NCBI GenBank assembly: GCA_038230335.1
Contig: JBBRNL010000012.1
Span: 1 to 64,000 of the forward strand
Direction of reading: 5' to 3'
Source of the DNA: JBBRDU01 sp038230335
GTDB taxonomy: Bacteria > Verrucomicrobiota > Verrucomicrobiia > Chthoniobacterales > UBA10450
DNA: 64,000 nt
Shown: positions 35,449 through 44,505 of the stretch, piece after piece
Numbering within the stretch: position 1 is the first letter of the stretch
Layout: every line of letters starts with the position of its first letter
Translations under genes and position numbers: made by a program
The notes under the pieces: generated by a model
Seen by the model: the letters and a program-made list of their open reading frames with translations, nothing else
Told to the model about the DNA's origin: nothing
Database searches by the model: none

Positions 35449-35772
35449 ATGGCAAGGAAAGACCCACGCATCGATGCCTACATCGATAAGTCGGCACCGT
35501 TCGCCCGGCCCATCTTGAAGCACATACGCAAGATCGTTCATGCCGGCTGCCCCGATGTCGAGGAAACCATCAAGTGGCAATTTCCGCACTTCGATTATCA
35601 CGGAGTGCTCTACGGCATGGCCGCTTTCAAAGCGCACTGCGCTCTGGGCTTTTGGAAAGCGGAGCTTATCCTCGGAAATACCATGGGCGAGAAAGAGGCC
35701 AGAAGTTCATCGGCCGGCGGTGAGCTCGCCTCTTACAAATTCAAGCCGGCCTCCTCTCCCGCCTCACAATAG
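35449..35772 (+). CDS. Truncated DUF1801 (YdeI-like) protein
   Basis: 107 residues from the ATG at 35449. The first ~75 residues match the N-terminal half of the YdeI/DUF1801 family (MARKDPRIDAYIDKS, DVEETIKWQFPHFDYHGVL, FKAHCALGFWK). The family's usual second half, beginning near FGRITSL, is absent; instead there are ~30 unlike residues (GEKEARSSSAGGELASYKF) before the stop, which sits just ahead of the converging aminotransferase. It may be a shortened or decaying gene. Confidence 0.65.
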   Translation: MARKDPRIDAYIDKSAPFARPILKHIRKIVHAGCPDVEETIKWQFPHFDYHGVLYGMAAFKAHCALGFWKAELILGNTMGEKEARSSSAGGELASYKFKPASSPASQ

Positions 35773-35777
35773 TCCGG

Positions 35778-37118
35778 CTATATTTTCGTAAAGGCCAGAT
35801 CGAGGACCTCGAGCAGGAAATCTGCATCCTGCTCGTGCAGGCACATGGGCGGAGAAAAACGGATGGTTTGTCCCCAAAGTCCGCCTTTGCCGAGGAGCAG
35901 GCCCATGTCTTTGCAACTCTCCACGATCTGGGCGCACTCTTCTTTGGCGGGCTCTTTCGTCCGCCGGTCTTTGACCAGTTCAATCCCGAGCATCAATCCC
36001 TTGCCGCGAACGTCGCCGATAAGATTATGTTTTTGCTTCAGCCCATTCAATCCGGTGAGAAGTCGGTTGCCGATTTTTAGCGAATTCTCCTGAAGTTTTT
36101 CGCGTTCGATCACTTCAAGCACCGCTTTTCCCTGCGCCGACACGACCGGGTTTCCGCCAAACGTATTGAAGTGCGTGCGGCTCGCGATGGTGGCCGCGAT
36201 TTTTGGGGTGGTGACGACCGCGCCAAGCGGACAGCCGTTCCCGATTCCTTTCGCCATGGTCACGATGTCCGGAATGACCCCCTGCGTTTCAAATCCCCAG
36301 AAATGTGTTCCGGTCCGCCCAAACCCGGCCTGGACCTCGTCCGCAATGCAGACTCCGCCCGCCGCGCGAACATGCGCGTAGGCGTGCTTAAGATAATCAT
36401 CCGGAAAAACGACGCACCCGCCCACACCCTGGATGGATTCGGCGATGAACGCAGCCACCTGCCCGGAAGTCGCGTAATCGATGAGCTCCTGCACATCAGC
36501 CGCATAGTTTTTCCCGGCATCGACATCGTCCCGTCCCCACCGTCCGCGAAACGGATCCGGAGCAATCGCGTGATGCACGCCGAAACTGTGCGGGACATTA
36601 AATTTCCAGGTGCGATGCGCGGTCAGGCCCATGGTCGAGGCATTGCCGCCGTGGTAAGCATTGCGCAGGGCGAGCACATCGTAATTTCCCGTGTAAGCGC
36701 GCGCCATGAGGAGGGCCAGATCGTTTGCTTCCGATCCTGAATTCACAAAGTAACAAACCTTCAGGTCTCCCGGCATTTTGGCCGCGAGCGCGCGTGCATA
36801 TTCAGCCACGTTCGGCTGCAGATAGATGGTGGTGGAATGCTGGAGCAGCGCGTTTTGTCGATTGGCTGCGGCCAGCACATGAGGGTGGCAATGGCCTACG
36901 CTGACTGTGACGATGCCGCCCAGCGCGTCGAGATATCTGCGGCCGTGCTCGTCCCACACGTACTGCATTTTTCCCTCGATCAGCATGATCGGTTTTTTGT
37001 AATAGAGGAAAATCCCGGGGTTCAGAAACTCTTTTCGGATTTTCAGGACCTCGTCCGCGGAAGGCCCACTGTACTTTGCCGGTTGATGGTCGAAGGATGG
37101 TAGCTCAGGTGTTTTCAT
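35778..37118 (-). CDS. AGXT2-like class III aminotransferase (probable beta-alanine/glyoxylate)
   Basis: 446 residues from the ATG at 37118. Class III PLP enzyme: PLP lysine Lys290 in TMAKGIGNG, Asp260 in CIADEVQAGFGRTG, NSGSEAND at 126-133 and THFNTFGGNPV. The style resembles alanine-glyoxylate aminotransferase 2 and plant beta-alanine aminotransferases. In this cluster it most likely transfers the amino group of beta-alanine (from uracil) to pyruvate or glyoxylate, giving malonate semialdehyde. Its start overlaps the NCS1 stop (ATGA), so it is coupled to that transporter. A longer N-terminal reading to 37277 overlaps NCS1 and is rejected. Confidence 0.85.
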   Translation of the reverse strand: MKTPELPSFDHQPAKYSGPSADEVLKIRKEFLNPGIFLYYKKPIMLIEGKMQYVWDEHGRRYLDALGGIVTVSVGHCHPHVLAAANRQNALLQHSTTIYLQPNVAEYARALAAKMPGDLKVCYFVNSGSEANDLALLMARAYTGNYDVLALRNAYHGGNASTMGLTAHRTWKFNVPHSFGVHHAIAPDPFRGRWGRDDVDAGKNYAADVQELIDYATSGQVAAFIAESIQGVGGCVVFPDDYLKHAYAHVRAAGGVCIADEVQAGFGRTGTHFWGFETQGVIPDIVTMAKGIGNGCPLGAVVTTPKIAATIASRTHFNTFGGNPVVSAQGKAVLEVIEREKLQENSLKIGNRLLTGLNGLKQKHNLIGDVRGKGLMLGIELVKDRRTKEPAKEECAQIVESCKDMGLLLGKGGLWGQTIRFSPPMCLHEQDADFLLEVLDLAFTKI

Positions 37119-38656
37119 GGAGATGTTGTAGAGAGAGGCTGCGAACCTTCCCTCTTCGCGCCGAAGCTCAAAGTGCGCAATAGCAGGTATGTGGTAAAGG
37201 CGAGGACAAAGCCCACAAACCATGCGTAATCGTAAAGTCGAACGAGGAATTGCGGAACGTTCGCGGAATGAATCCAATGCACAGTCACGAAAAATCCGGG
37301 CAGATTAGGTAGAATCGCAATGATCAAGGCAGTAATCGCGACCAGGCTAAAGCCGTTGGTATAACGATACTCGCCGTCCGCCTGATAGAGCGCTGCCACG
37401 TGAAGTTGTTTGCGACGCCAGACATAATAGTCCGCGATCATGATGCCTCCGATGGGCCCGAGTAATGCGCTGTAACCAACCAGCCAGGTGAAAATATACC
37501 CGGACGGGTCCGCCACCAATTTCCAAGGCATCATGAGCACGCCGATCAATCCGGTGAGCAATCCGCCCGTTCGAAACGAAATTTTGCGGGGCGCAAGATG
37601 GGAGAAGTCATTCGCCGGGCTGACCACATTGGCCGCAATATTGGTGGCGAGAGTCGCGACACAAAGAGCCAGCATGGCGACGACAAGGACCACCGGGTTT
37701 TTGAAGCGGGTGAGAACGTCAACCGGGTCCCAAATGGTCTGTCCATAAATAATCGTGGTGGCCGACGTGACGGCGACGCCAATGAACGCGTAGAGCGCCA
37801 TCGTCAAAGGCAAGCCAAGCAATTGCCCGATGACTTGGTCGCGCTGGGAACGCGCGTATCGGGAAAAATCAGGAATGTTCAGCGATAGCGTGGCCCAGAA
37901 ACCGATCATGCCGGTGAGCGCTGGAACGAAAAAGGCAAAGAACTGGCCACTTTTGGGTTGTCCGGGATCGAAGGCGGATGGTTGCGACAGCATCGGTCCG
38001 AATCCACCCGCGCTCCGATAAGCCCACCCGAGAAGAAACAGACCGAGGACGATGAGCAATGGCGCCTTGATGTTGAGAAGCCAACGGATGCAATCGATGC
38101 CCTTGTACACGACCATCATGTTGATTCCCCAAAAGAAGAGGAAACAGAGGAACTGAGCGAGCGTGATCCCGAACAGGGTGGAGGAACCTTGCGCGAGCGA
38201 AGGAACGAAGACCGACATGATCTTGTAAATGGCGTTGCCGCCGATCCACGCCTGAATACCGAACCAGCCGCACGCGACGAACGCGCGCATTAACGCTGGA
38301 ATATTTGCGCCGCGCGTGCCAAATGAGGCGCGACAGAAGACCGGAAAGGGAATGCCGTAACGAGTGCCGGCGTGCGCATTCAGAATCATGGGGATGACCA
38401 CGATCAGGTTGCCCAGAAAAATCGTGACGATGGCCTGCCACCAGTTCATGCCGCCGCCGATGAGGGACGAGGCCAGCATATAAGTCGGGATGCAGGCCGA
38501 CATGGAGATCCAGAGCGCGGCGAAACTTCCGATCCTCCAATTGCGGCGCTCCGGCCGGACCGGGGCGAGGTCGGCATTGTAAAGATGGCTCTTCTCCATC
38601 TCGGACAAGACGGCCGGATCGATCTCGGGCGCGAAAGCAGTGGAACCGGTCGTCAT
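37115..38656 (-). CDS. NCS1-family nucleobase/allantoin/hydantoin permease
   Basis: 513 residues from the ATG at 38656; a TTG seven codons upstream is less likely. About twelve membrane helices. NCS1 features include the cytosolic N-terminus (NADLAPVRPERRNWRIGSFAALW), GTRYGIPFPVFCRASFG and a GWFGIQAWIGGNAIY helix. Members import uracil, cytosine, hydantoins or allantoin with Na+ or H+. Being at the border of the pyrimidine/purine cluster, uracil, dihydrouracil or allantoin are likely substrates. It is divergent from nupC and overlaps the aminotransferase start. Confidence 0.88.
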   Translation of the reverse strand: MTTGSTAFAPEIDPAVLSEMEKSHLYNADLAPVRPERRNWRIGSFAALWISMSACIPTYMLASSLIGGGMNWWQAIVTIFLGNLIVVIPMILNAHAGTRYGIPFPVFCRASFGTRGANIPALMRAFVACGWFGIQAWIGGNAIYKIMSVFVPSLAQGSSTLFGITLAQFLCFLFFWGINMMVVYKGIDCIRWLLNIKAPLLIVLGLFLLGWAYRSAGGFGPMLSQPSAFDPGQPKSGQFFAFFVPALTGMIGFWATLSLNIPDFSRYARSQRDQVIGQLLGLPLTMALYAFIGVAVTSATTIIYGQTIWDPVDVLTRFKNPVVLVVAMLALCVATLATNIAANVVSPANDFSHLAPRKISFRTGGLLTGLIGVLMMPWKLVADPSGYIFTWLVGYSALLGPIGGIMIADYYVWRRKQLHVAALYQADGEYRYTNGFSLVAITALIIAILPNLPGFFVTVHWIHSANVPQFLVRLYDYAWFVGFVLAFTTYLLLRTLSFGAKREGSQPLSTTSP

Positions 38657-38758
38657 GAAGGGGTTGATCGTGCCCAAAGCAAAGGCGTCTTGTCAACCGG
38701 TGCGCTTCGCCTACTCTCGCGCGGAGATGCAAGCCTGCGGTGCCGTTGAACTATTCCC

Positions 38759-40018
38759 ATGCCGCTACGACTGATCAGCGCGTTTGGCATTTTCGTGGTG
38801 CTCGCGTGCGCGTGGGCCATCTCTTCCAACCGGAAGGCCTTCCCATGGCGCACGGTCATCTGGGGAATGGTGCTGCAGTTTGTCTTCGCCCTCTTCATCC
38901 TGAAAACACCGATAGGTCTCCACCTATTCCAAGGCGCACAAGTGGTGGTCGATCAGCTCAACGTCTATGCCAACGAAGGCGCGCAGATGGTGTTCGGCCC
39001 GCTCGGTAATGGCGAATCTTTGCGCAAAACGTTCGGGCCGGAACACGCTTACGTCTTCGCCGTCTCGATCACGGCCACCATCATTCTGATCTCCGCGCTT
39101 TCTTCGCTTCTGTATCACTGGGGGGTTCTGCAGAAGGTCGTAGCCGGAATGGCGTGGGTGATGATGAAAACAATGCGAACGAGCGGAAGCGAAAGTCTGG
39201 CTGGCGCCGCCAATATTTTCCTCGGCCAAAATGAAGCCGCTCTCGTCATCAAACCGTATCTGCCGAAAATGACACAAAGCGAGATCATGGCTCTCATGAC
39301 CACGGGCATGTCCACCATTGCCACCGGTGTGATGGCGGTTTACGCGGGTATGGAAGGAATCAGCGCCGGACACATTTTGACTGCATCGGTCCTGGGCGCA
39401 CCGGCCGGTTTGCTCATGGCCAAGATCATGTTCCCGGAAACAAAGCCGAGCGAGACGGGAGAACGTTGTCACTTCGACGTGGAGCGCACGACCGTGAACA
39501 GCTTCGACGCGCTATGTGCCGGCGCGAGCGAAGGCATGATGCTCTCCATCACGGTCATGGCGATGTTGGTTGCGTTTGTCGCGCTCGTTGCGCTTCTGAA
39601 TGGACTGTGCGTGTGGCCACAGCACGTATTCGGTATCCAGAATCCGTTTACTCTTCAGCAACTCATCGGATGGGCGAACGCCCCTTTCGCCTGGCTTATC
39701 GGCGTGCCGTGGCCGGACTGCCCGTTCATCGGTCGGATTCTTGGTGAACGCGTGGTCCTAAACGAATTTGTCGGATACCTCGATCTCTCCAATTACGTCA
39801 AAGCTCATCCCGGCGCGGTCGACCAGCGTTCCGTCACACTGGCCAGTTACGCTCTTTGTGGCTTTGCCAATTTCTCCAGCATTGCCATTCAAATCGGCGG
39901 CATCGGCGCACTCGCTCCGACCCGGCGAAAGGATCTTGCCCAGCTTGGCCTCAAGTCGATGATCGCAGGCCTTCTCGCCTGCTACCTCTTCGCCGCCGTC
40001 GTGGGCGTGCTGATCTGA
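38759..40018 (+). CDS. Concentrative nucleoside transporter, NupC/CNT family
   Basis: 419-residue membrane protein. CNT signatures: SLAGAANIFLGQNEAALVIKPYL (the nucleoside- and cation-binding GQxE motif), LTASVLGAPAGLLMAKIM, LNEFVGYLDL and SYALCGFANFSSIAIQIGG. It would import nucleosides with Na+ or H+. It is the only + strand gene within the pyrimidine half of the island and diverges from the NCS1 permease, with an 81-base spacer between them, so both transporters could share a control region. Confidence 0.92.
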   Translation: MPLRLISAFGIFVVLACAWAISSNRKAFPWRTVIWGMVLQFVFALFILKTPIGLHLFQGAQVVVDQLNVYANEGAQMVFGPLGNGESLRKTFGPEHAYVFAVSITATIILISALSSLLYHWGVLQKVVAGMAWVMMKTMRTSGSESLAGAANIFLGQNEAALVIKPYLPKMTQSEIMALMTTGMSTIATGVMAVYAGMEGISAGHILTASVLGAPAGLLMAKIMFPETKPSETGERCHFDVERTTVNSFDALCAGASEGMMLSITVMAMLVAFVALVALLNGLCVWPQHVFGIQNPFTLQQLIGWANAPFAWLIGVPWPDCPFIGRILGERVVLNEFVGYLDLSNYVKAHPGAVDQRSVTLASYALCGFANFSSIAIQIGGIGALAPTRRKDLAQLGLKSMIAGLLACYLFAAVVGVLI

Positions 40019-40043
40019 AAGTTTGCGCGCAAAAATACGACGT

Positions 40044-40078
40044 GTCATCCGAGCCAGCGGAGAGGGCGAAGATCCCAC
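40044..40078. repeat. GTCATCC-type dispersed repeat, half element
   Basis: GTCATCCGAGCCAGCGG followed by GAGGGCGAAGATCCCACC starts at 40044 in the convergent nupC-dihydropyrimidinase gap. It resembles the left arm of the larger inverted repeat at 57725-57854 (GTCATCC...GAGGGATC). No other gene lies in the 155-base gap. Confidence 0.5.
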
Positions 40079-40173
40079 CGACGCAGCGAGAATTACGCAA
40101 GTCACTGCACTGTGATCGACAACGCGAATGCGGATTCATCCTCGTCTCTGCGCGAGTGGGGATAACAGATATT

Positions 40174-41553
40174 CTAGAAGTGCGAGGGTTCGCGTTTGAT
40201 CAGTTTTCCGCGCCCAGCTTCGCCGACAAACTTTCCGTCCCTTGCCGCCACCTTGCCTCGCACGGTCACGACGTGCGGACGTCCCTCGATTTCAAATCCT
40301 TCGAACGAGTTGTAATCCAGATTCATTTGGTGCGTCTTCGCGGAAATGGTTCCCCGGTAGTTCGGGTCGTAGACCACAAGATCGGCGTCACTCCCGGGCT
40401 GAATGGCTCCCTTGCGCGGAAACAGGCCAAACAACTTGGCCGCCTGCGTGCTGGCCGAGTCGACGAAGCGATGAAGATCGATCCTTCCGCTCTTGACCCC
40501 GTGCGTGAAATACAGGTTCACCCGGTCTTCCAGCGACGGGATTCCGTTGGGAATTTTGGTGAAATCATTTTCGCCCAGGCGCTTCTGCGCGAAATCGAAC
40601 GGAGCATGATCTGTCGCAAGGGTAGCGACCAGTCCCTGACGCAGACCGTTCCAGAGCACGTCCTGATTTTTTTTATCGCGCAGTGGGGGGGACATTACAT
40701 TTTTCGACCCCTCGAAATTTGGCTTCTCCGCGTCCGTCCGGTCGAGCAGCAGATATTGAATCAAAGTTTCGACCCAAACGTTAACGCCGCGCTCCGCTCC
40801 ACGCGTCGCCTGCCGCAGCGACTCTTCACAGCTCGTATGAACGACGTAGACATGCGCGCCGGTCATCTCGGCGAAGGTCATTAAATGGTGGACACCTTCG
40901 GCCTCGACGGCCGGTGGACGACTCCAGTAATGCCATTCCGGATCGGTTTTGCCTTCGGCCAGAAGCTTCTTCTGCAGCTCTTGAACAAGATCGGAGTTCT
41001 CGCAATGGGCTGTCGTGATGACGCCGAGCTTTTTCGCCAATTGTAACGTGTTGTACAACTCTTCGTCCGTGATTCCAAAGGCTCCTTTGTAGGCGAGGAA
41101 GATTTTGAAACTGCTGATGCCGCGTTGGACGATTTCTTCGAAGTCACGCGTGGCCTCCTCATCGAACCGGGTGACTCCCATATGAAAAGTGAAGTCGCAG
41201 GCGCTTTTACCCTCGGCTTTGCCTAACCAAAGCTCGAAAGCTTCAAGCGGCTTGTCGCTGCGCGCCGGGCAAACCATTTCAATAAACGTGGTCGTCCCGC
41301 CGACCAGGGCGGCCCGGCTGGCCGTTTCATGAGTGTCCTTTGCATACGTTCCCATGAAAGGCAGGTAGATATGCACATGGGGATCGATGAACCCCGGGAA
41401 TACATATTTACCGGTGGCATCGATCACCTCCGCGCCGGCTGGTGCCTCGATATCTCGATCAATCCGCGTGATGGTCTCGTCCTCGCACCAAATATCAGCG
41501 ACGTAGCGCTCGCTGGGCGTGACGATTTCTCCCTTCTTAATCAATAAAGCCAT
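40174..41553 (-). CDS. hydA: Dihydropyrimidinase / hydantoinase
   Basis: 459 residues. Opens dihydrouracil to N-carbamoyl-beta-alanine (second step of reductive pyrimidine catabolism). The binuclear zinc ligands are visible: His59 and His61 in DPHVHIYLP, carboxylated Lys150 in SSFKIFLAYKG, His183 in TAHCEN, then VVHTSC and ATDHAPF. Length is usual for the family. It forms a same-strand run with mmsA and preA; the gap to mmsA contains a CACAGAT-type repeat. Hydantoinase activity is also possible. Confidence 0.92.
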   Translation of the reverse strand: MALLIKKGEIVTPSERYVADIWCEDETITRIDRDIEAPAGAEVIDATGKYVFPGFIDPHVHIYLPFMGTYAKDTHETASRAALVGGTTTFIEMVCPARSDKPLEAFELWLGKAEGKSACDFTFHMGVTRFDEEATRDFEEIVQRGISSFKIFLAYKGAFGITDEELYNTLQLAKKLGVITTAHCENSDLVQELQKKLLAEGKTDPEWHYWSRPPAVEAEGVHHLMTFAEMTGAHVYVVHTSCEESLRQATRGAERGVNVWVETLIQYLLLDRTDAEKPNFEGSKNVMSPPLRDKKNQDVLWNGLRQGLVATLATDHAPFDFAQKRLGENDFTKIPNGIPSLEDRVNLYFTHGVKSGRIDLHRFVDSASTQAAKLFGLFPRKGAIQPGSDADLVVYDPNYRGTISAKTHQMNLDYNSFEGFEIEGRPHVVTVRGKVAARDGKFVGEAGRGKLIKREPSHF

Positions 41554-41565
41554 ACAGACTCATTC

Positions 41566-41631
41566 AGCCACAGATGAATACAGATAGACACAGATTCAAA
41601 AAGCAGGATTTTCCCGTGTCAATCTGTGGCT
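41566..41631. repeat. CACAGAT-type inverted repeat
   Basis: AGCCACAGAT at 41566-41575 and ATCTGTGGCT at 41622-41631 are perfect 10-base arms; ACAGATAGACACAGATT lies between. This is similar to the CACAGATGAACACAGAT-type repeats scattered in many environmental bacteria. It occupies the mmsA-dihydropyrimidinase junction. Confidence 0.7.
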
Positions 41632-41639
41632 CGAAAATC

Positions 41640-43139
41640 TTATTTGCTGCTGCGCCACACATCGCCCACGCCTTCACCGAACCAGCGCGTGGTGGTGACT
41701 TTTTGCTGGGTGTAGAACTGCACGCTTTCTTTACCCTGGATATGCAGGTCGCCGTAGAAAGATTCGTCCCAGCCGGTGAAAGGGAACATGGCCATGGTGG
41801 CGGGCACGCCGACGTTGATCCCAACCATGCCGGCTTTGACCCGGTGCTTGAATTCGCGCGCCGCTTTGCCTGAGTTGGTAAAGATGGCAGCGCCATTTCC
41901 ATAGGACGAGCGGTTCGCTATCTCGATGGCTGCATCCAGATCGCCCATGCGCATGACATTGAGGACCGGCCCGAACACTTCTTCACGTGCGATCGTCATC
42001 TCGCCCTGCACATTATCGACCACGGTCGCTCCCATGTAGAAGCCGTTAGGCGCGTCCTCCACCCGGATGGAACGACCGTCGGCCAGAATCTTGGCGCCTT
42101 CTTTCTCGCCGCTTGCGACCAGACTAAATACGCGATCGCGATGCTGTGCGGTGATGACGGGCCCCATGTCCGGTTGCATTTTCGTATCGGTCGGTCCTAC
42201 CCTGATGGCTCGCGCGGCTTCTACCAGTGAAGGCAGGATTTGCTCAGCTGCCTGGCCCACAGTGATCGCGGTCGAGCCAGCCATGCAACGTTCGCCCGCA
42301 CATCCGAAGGCCGCGGTGGACAAGGCTTCGACCGTACGAGCCACGTCCGCATCCGGCATTACGACAATGTAGTTTTTCGCGCCACCGTTAGCTTGAACAC
42401 GTTTGCCGTGCCGTGTGCCGGTTTCGTAAATATGCTTGGCCACGGGAGATGAGCCGACAAACGAGATGGCTCGAACCTTTGGGTGGGTGAGGAGCGCGTC
42501 CACGCAATCGCGCCCGCCGTGCACAACGTTCAAAACGCCCTTGGGCAAACCGGCTTTCTCGAGCAATTCTATAATAAGGTTCGATGTAAGCGGAACTTTC
42601 TCGCTCGGCTTGAGCACAAAGGTATTGCCGCAGGCCAGGGCCACGGGAAACATCCACATCGGAACCATGGCCGGGAAATTGAAGGGCGTGATGCCCACGC
42701 AAACACCCAGCGGTTGATGGGCCGTTTCGCAGTCGACCCCACGTGCCAGATTCTCTAGCGTATCTCCCATGAGCAGCGTCGGAATGCCGCAGGCGTATTC
42801 TACATTTTCGAGTCCGCGGTAAGCGCTGCCGCGAGCCTCGGCCAATGTTTTGCCGTGTTCGCGCGAAACCAGTTCACAGATGCGATCGAAATTTTCTTCG
42901 AGCAAATGACGGTAGCGAAAGAAAAGGCGAGCGCGCTCAATCGGCGGTGTGTCGCGCCACGCCGGAAAAGCCGCGGCTGCCGCTTCCACCGCTTCGTTCA
43001 CGATATCCGCTCCGCACAACGGCACTTCCGCTATGGTGTCGCCGCGGGAGGGGTTGTAGACCGGCGTCGTTTCGACGCCTTTGATTTCACGCCATTGGCC
43101 GCCGATGAAAACGGGGCAGGGGTTCATTTTTTCAGACAT
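41640..43139 (-). CDS. mmsA: CoA-acylating methylmalonate/malonate-semialdehyde dehydrogenase
   Basis: 499 residues. Catalytic Cys285 in GERCMAGST; the usual general-base Glu of aldehyde dehydrogenases is replaced by Asn in NGGAKNY, typical of CoA-dependent methylmalonate-semialdehyde dehydrogenases. Other blocks are TPFNFPAMVPMWM and KPSEKVPLTSNL. In this cluster it would oxidatively decarboxylate malonate semialdehyde (from beta-alanine) to acetyl-CoA, NADH and CO2, while valine catabolism is an alternative role. It lies between preA and the dihydropyrimidinase gene. Confidence 0.93.
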   Translation of the reverse strand: MSEKMNPCPVFIGGQWREIKGVETTPVYNPSRGDTIAEVPLCGADIVNEAVEAAAAAFPAWRDTPPIERARLFFRYRHLLEENFDRICELVSREHGKTLAEARGSAYRGLENVEYACGIPTLLMGDTLENLARGVDCETAHQPLGVCVGITPFNFPAMVPMWMFPVALACGNTFVLKPSEKVPLTSNLIIELLEKAGLPKGVLNVVHGGRDCVDALLTHPKVRAISFVGSSPVAKHIYETGTRHGKRVQANGGAKNYIVVMPDADVARTVEALSTAAFGCAGERCMAGSTAITVGQAAEQILPSLVEAARAIRVGPTDTKMQPDMGPVITAQHRDRVFSLVASGEKEGAKILADGRSIRVEDAPNGFYMGATVVDNVQGEMTIAREEVFGPVLNVMRMGDLDAAIEIANRSSYGNGAAIFTNSGKAAREFKHRVKAGMVGINVGVPATMAMFPFTGWDESFYGDLHIQGKESVQFYTQQKVTTTRWFGEGVGDVWRSSK

Positions 43140-43144
43140 TTTTT

Positions 43145-43256
43145 AAGCTCCAAATTCCAAGCTCCAACATCCAGGGAAATTCCAAACCTCAACATTCAAT
43201 TTGATCCAGGTCGTTCTTGAAGTTCTCTGGTGCTTGGATGTTGGAATTTGGAGCCT
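43145..43256. repeat. GCTCCAAATTCCAA-type imperfect inverted repeat
   Basis: The left arm (around 43147-43172) reads GCTCCAAATTCCAAGCTCCA and the right arm (around 43229-43255) reads GCTTGGATGTTGGAATTTGG, complementary with gaps. The type GGAATTTGGAGC is a familiar dispersed repeat of environmental bacteria. It fills the preA-mmsA junction. Confidence 0.65.
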
Positions 43257-43267
43257 CTTTCGCGCTC

Positions 43268-44404
43268 TCAGCGCGAAAGCGCATCCGACTGTTTGACGAA
43301 GTCGTCGCCGCTCCACTCACCGTCGGCGCGTACTACCTTGGCCGCGGCAACGGCGTCGGCCGTGGCCTTGTCTTTTGCTTTTCTCTCTCCTTGCATGCGC
43401 ACAAGTTCAGCATGCGTCGTGAAGTAATCCAAACTTTTGCCTTTGAAATCGCTCAATGTTTCAAACTTATGCTTCTCCATGAAGCCGAGCAGTTCGTCGC
43501 ACATCCGTTTCACGCAATCATAACCAAACTTCATGACGCCTGTGCAAACCTGAACCGTATCACCGCCGAGCAGAATGAACTGGGCCGCATCGCCGCCGCT
43601 TTCGATCCCGCCGATCGCGGAAAGAGTTCGTCCCGGGAATTCCTTTCGAATCATGGTGGCGATCTCCATGACCATGCGCAGGGCGATCGGTTTGACGGCC
43701 TTGCACGAGTAACCACCGGGCGTGGTATACCCCTCCACGGTCGGTTCGGGACGCAACGTGTCGAGATTGACCCCCATGACACTGCGGATCGTGTTGATCG
43801 CGCTGACGCCCTGAGCGCCACCGCGAAAAGCCGCGCGGCTTGGGTCGGTGATACGCGTTACGTTCGGCGTCATCTTCGCCCAGACGGGTTTCTTAGCCGA
43901 GGCCATGACCCAACCGACGACTTCCTCGACGATCTCCGGATTCTCACCCATGGCCGCGCCCATTTTGCGTTCGGGCAGACCGTGCGGACAGGAGAAGTTC
44001 AGTTCGAAGGAGTCGACGCCCGCTTCTTCGCAGCGCCCTACGATCTCGGTCCAGGCGTCCTTGTTGTACTCCTCCATGATGGAAGCGATGAGGATCCCGT
44101 CCGGGAATTGATCTTTGCATTTCTTGAATTCTTCGAGCCAGATTTTGAATGGACGATCGCTGATCAGCTCGATGTTTTCCCAGCCGATCGGTTCCTTGCC
44201 GTCGGCCGCGAATAGTTTGGCGTAACGAGGGGCGACGTTAACGACCTTCGAGGCATCGAGGCTGACGGTCTTAGCTATGACAGCGCCCCAGCCTTCGCGA
44301 AAGGCGCGTGTAATCACGTTGAGGTTGGTGCCGGGAGGGCCCGAGCCGATCACAAATGGGTTAGGCAGTTTCAGTCCGTCGACGGTATTAGCGAGTGTGG
44401 CCAT
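43268..44404 (-). CDS. preA: PreA-like dihydropyrimidine dehydrogenase lacking the ferredoxin domain
   Basis: 378 residues. FMN-binding dihydroorotate dehydrogenase-type barrel: NPFVIGSGPPG, NFSCPHGLPERKMG, AKMTPNVTRITD, AINTIRSVMGVNLDTL, GGYSCKAVKPIALRMVM, IGGIESGGDA and VQVCTGVM. It reduces uracil to dihydrouracil, or runs the reverse. The usual C-terminal 4Fe-4S ferredoxin motifs of bacterial PreA are missing; the protein ends SLDYFTTHAELVRMQG then a Lys/Ala-rich tail, close to plant PYD1 as I recall it. No preT is nearby, so the electron donor is unknown. Where the mammalian enzyme has its catalytic Cys671, this one appears to have Met152. Confidence 0.85.
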   Translation of the reverse strand: MATLANTVDGLKLPNPFVIGSGPPGTNLNVITRAFREGWGAVIAKTVSLDASKVVNVAPRYAKLFAADGKEPIGWENIELISDRPFKIWLEEFKKCKDQFPDGILIASIMEEYNKDAWTEIVGRCEEAGVDSFELNFSCPHGLPERKMGAAMGENPEIVEEVVGWVMASAKKPVWAKMTPNVTRITDPSRAAFRGGAQGVSAINTIRSVMGVNLDTLRPEPTVEGYTTPGGYSCKAVKPIALRMVMEIATMIRKEFPGRTLSAIGGIESGGDAAQFILLGGDTVQVCTGVMKFGYDCVKRMCDELLGFMEKHKFETLSDFKGKSLDYFTTHAELVRMQGERKAKDKATADAVAAAKVVRADGEWSGDDFVKQSDALSR

Positions 44405-44505
44405 ATCTGGGTTCTATTGAGGGGAAACCCCGTTGCTTATCAGGTGCGGGGCAAAATTTCGACACAAAAATGTGAGGCGAAGTCGCACATGCCGACACCC
44501 GATCC

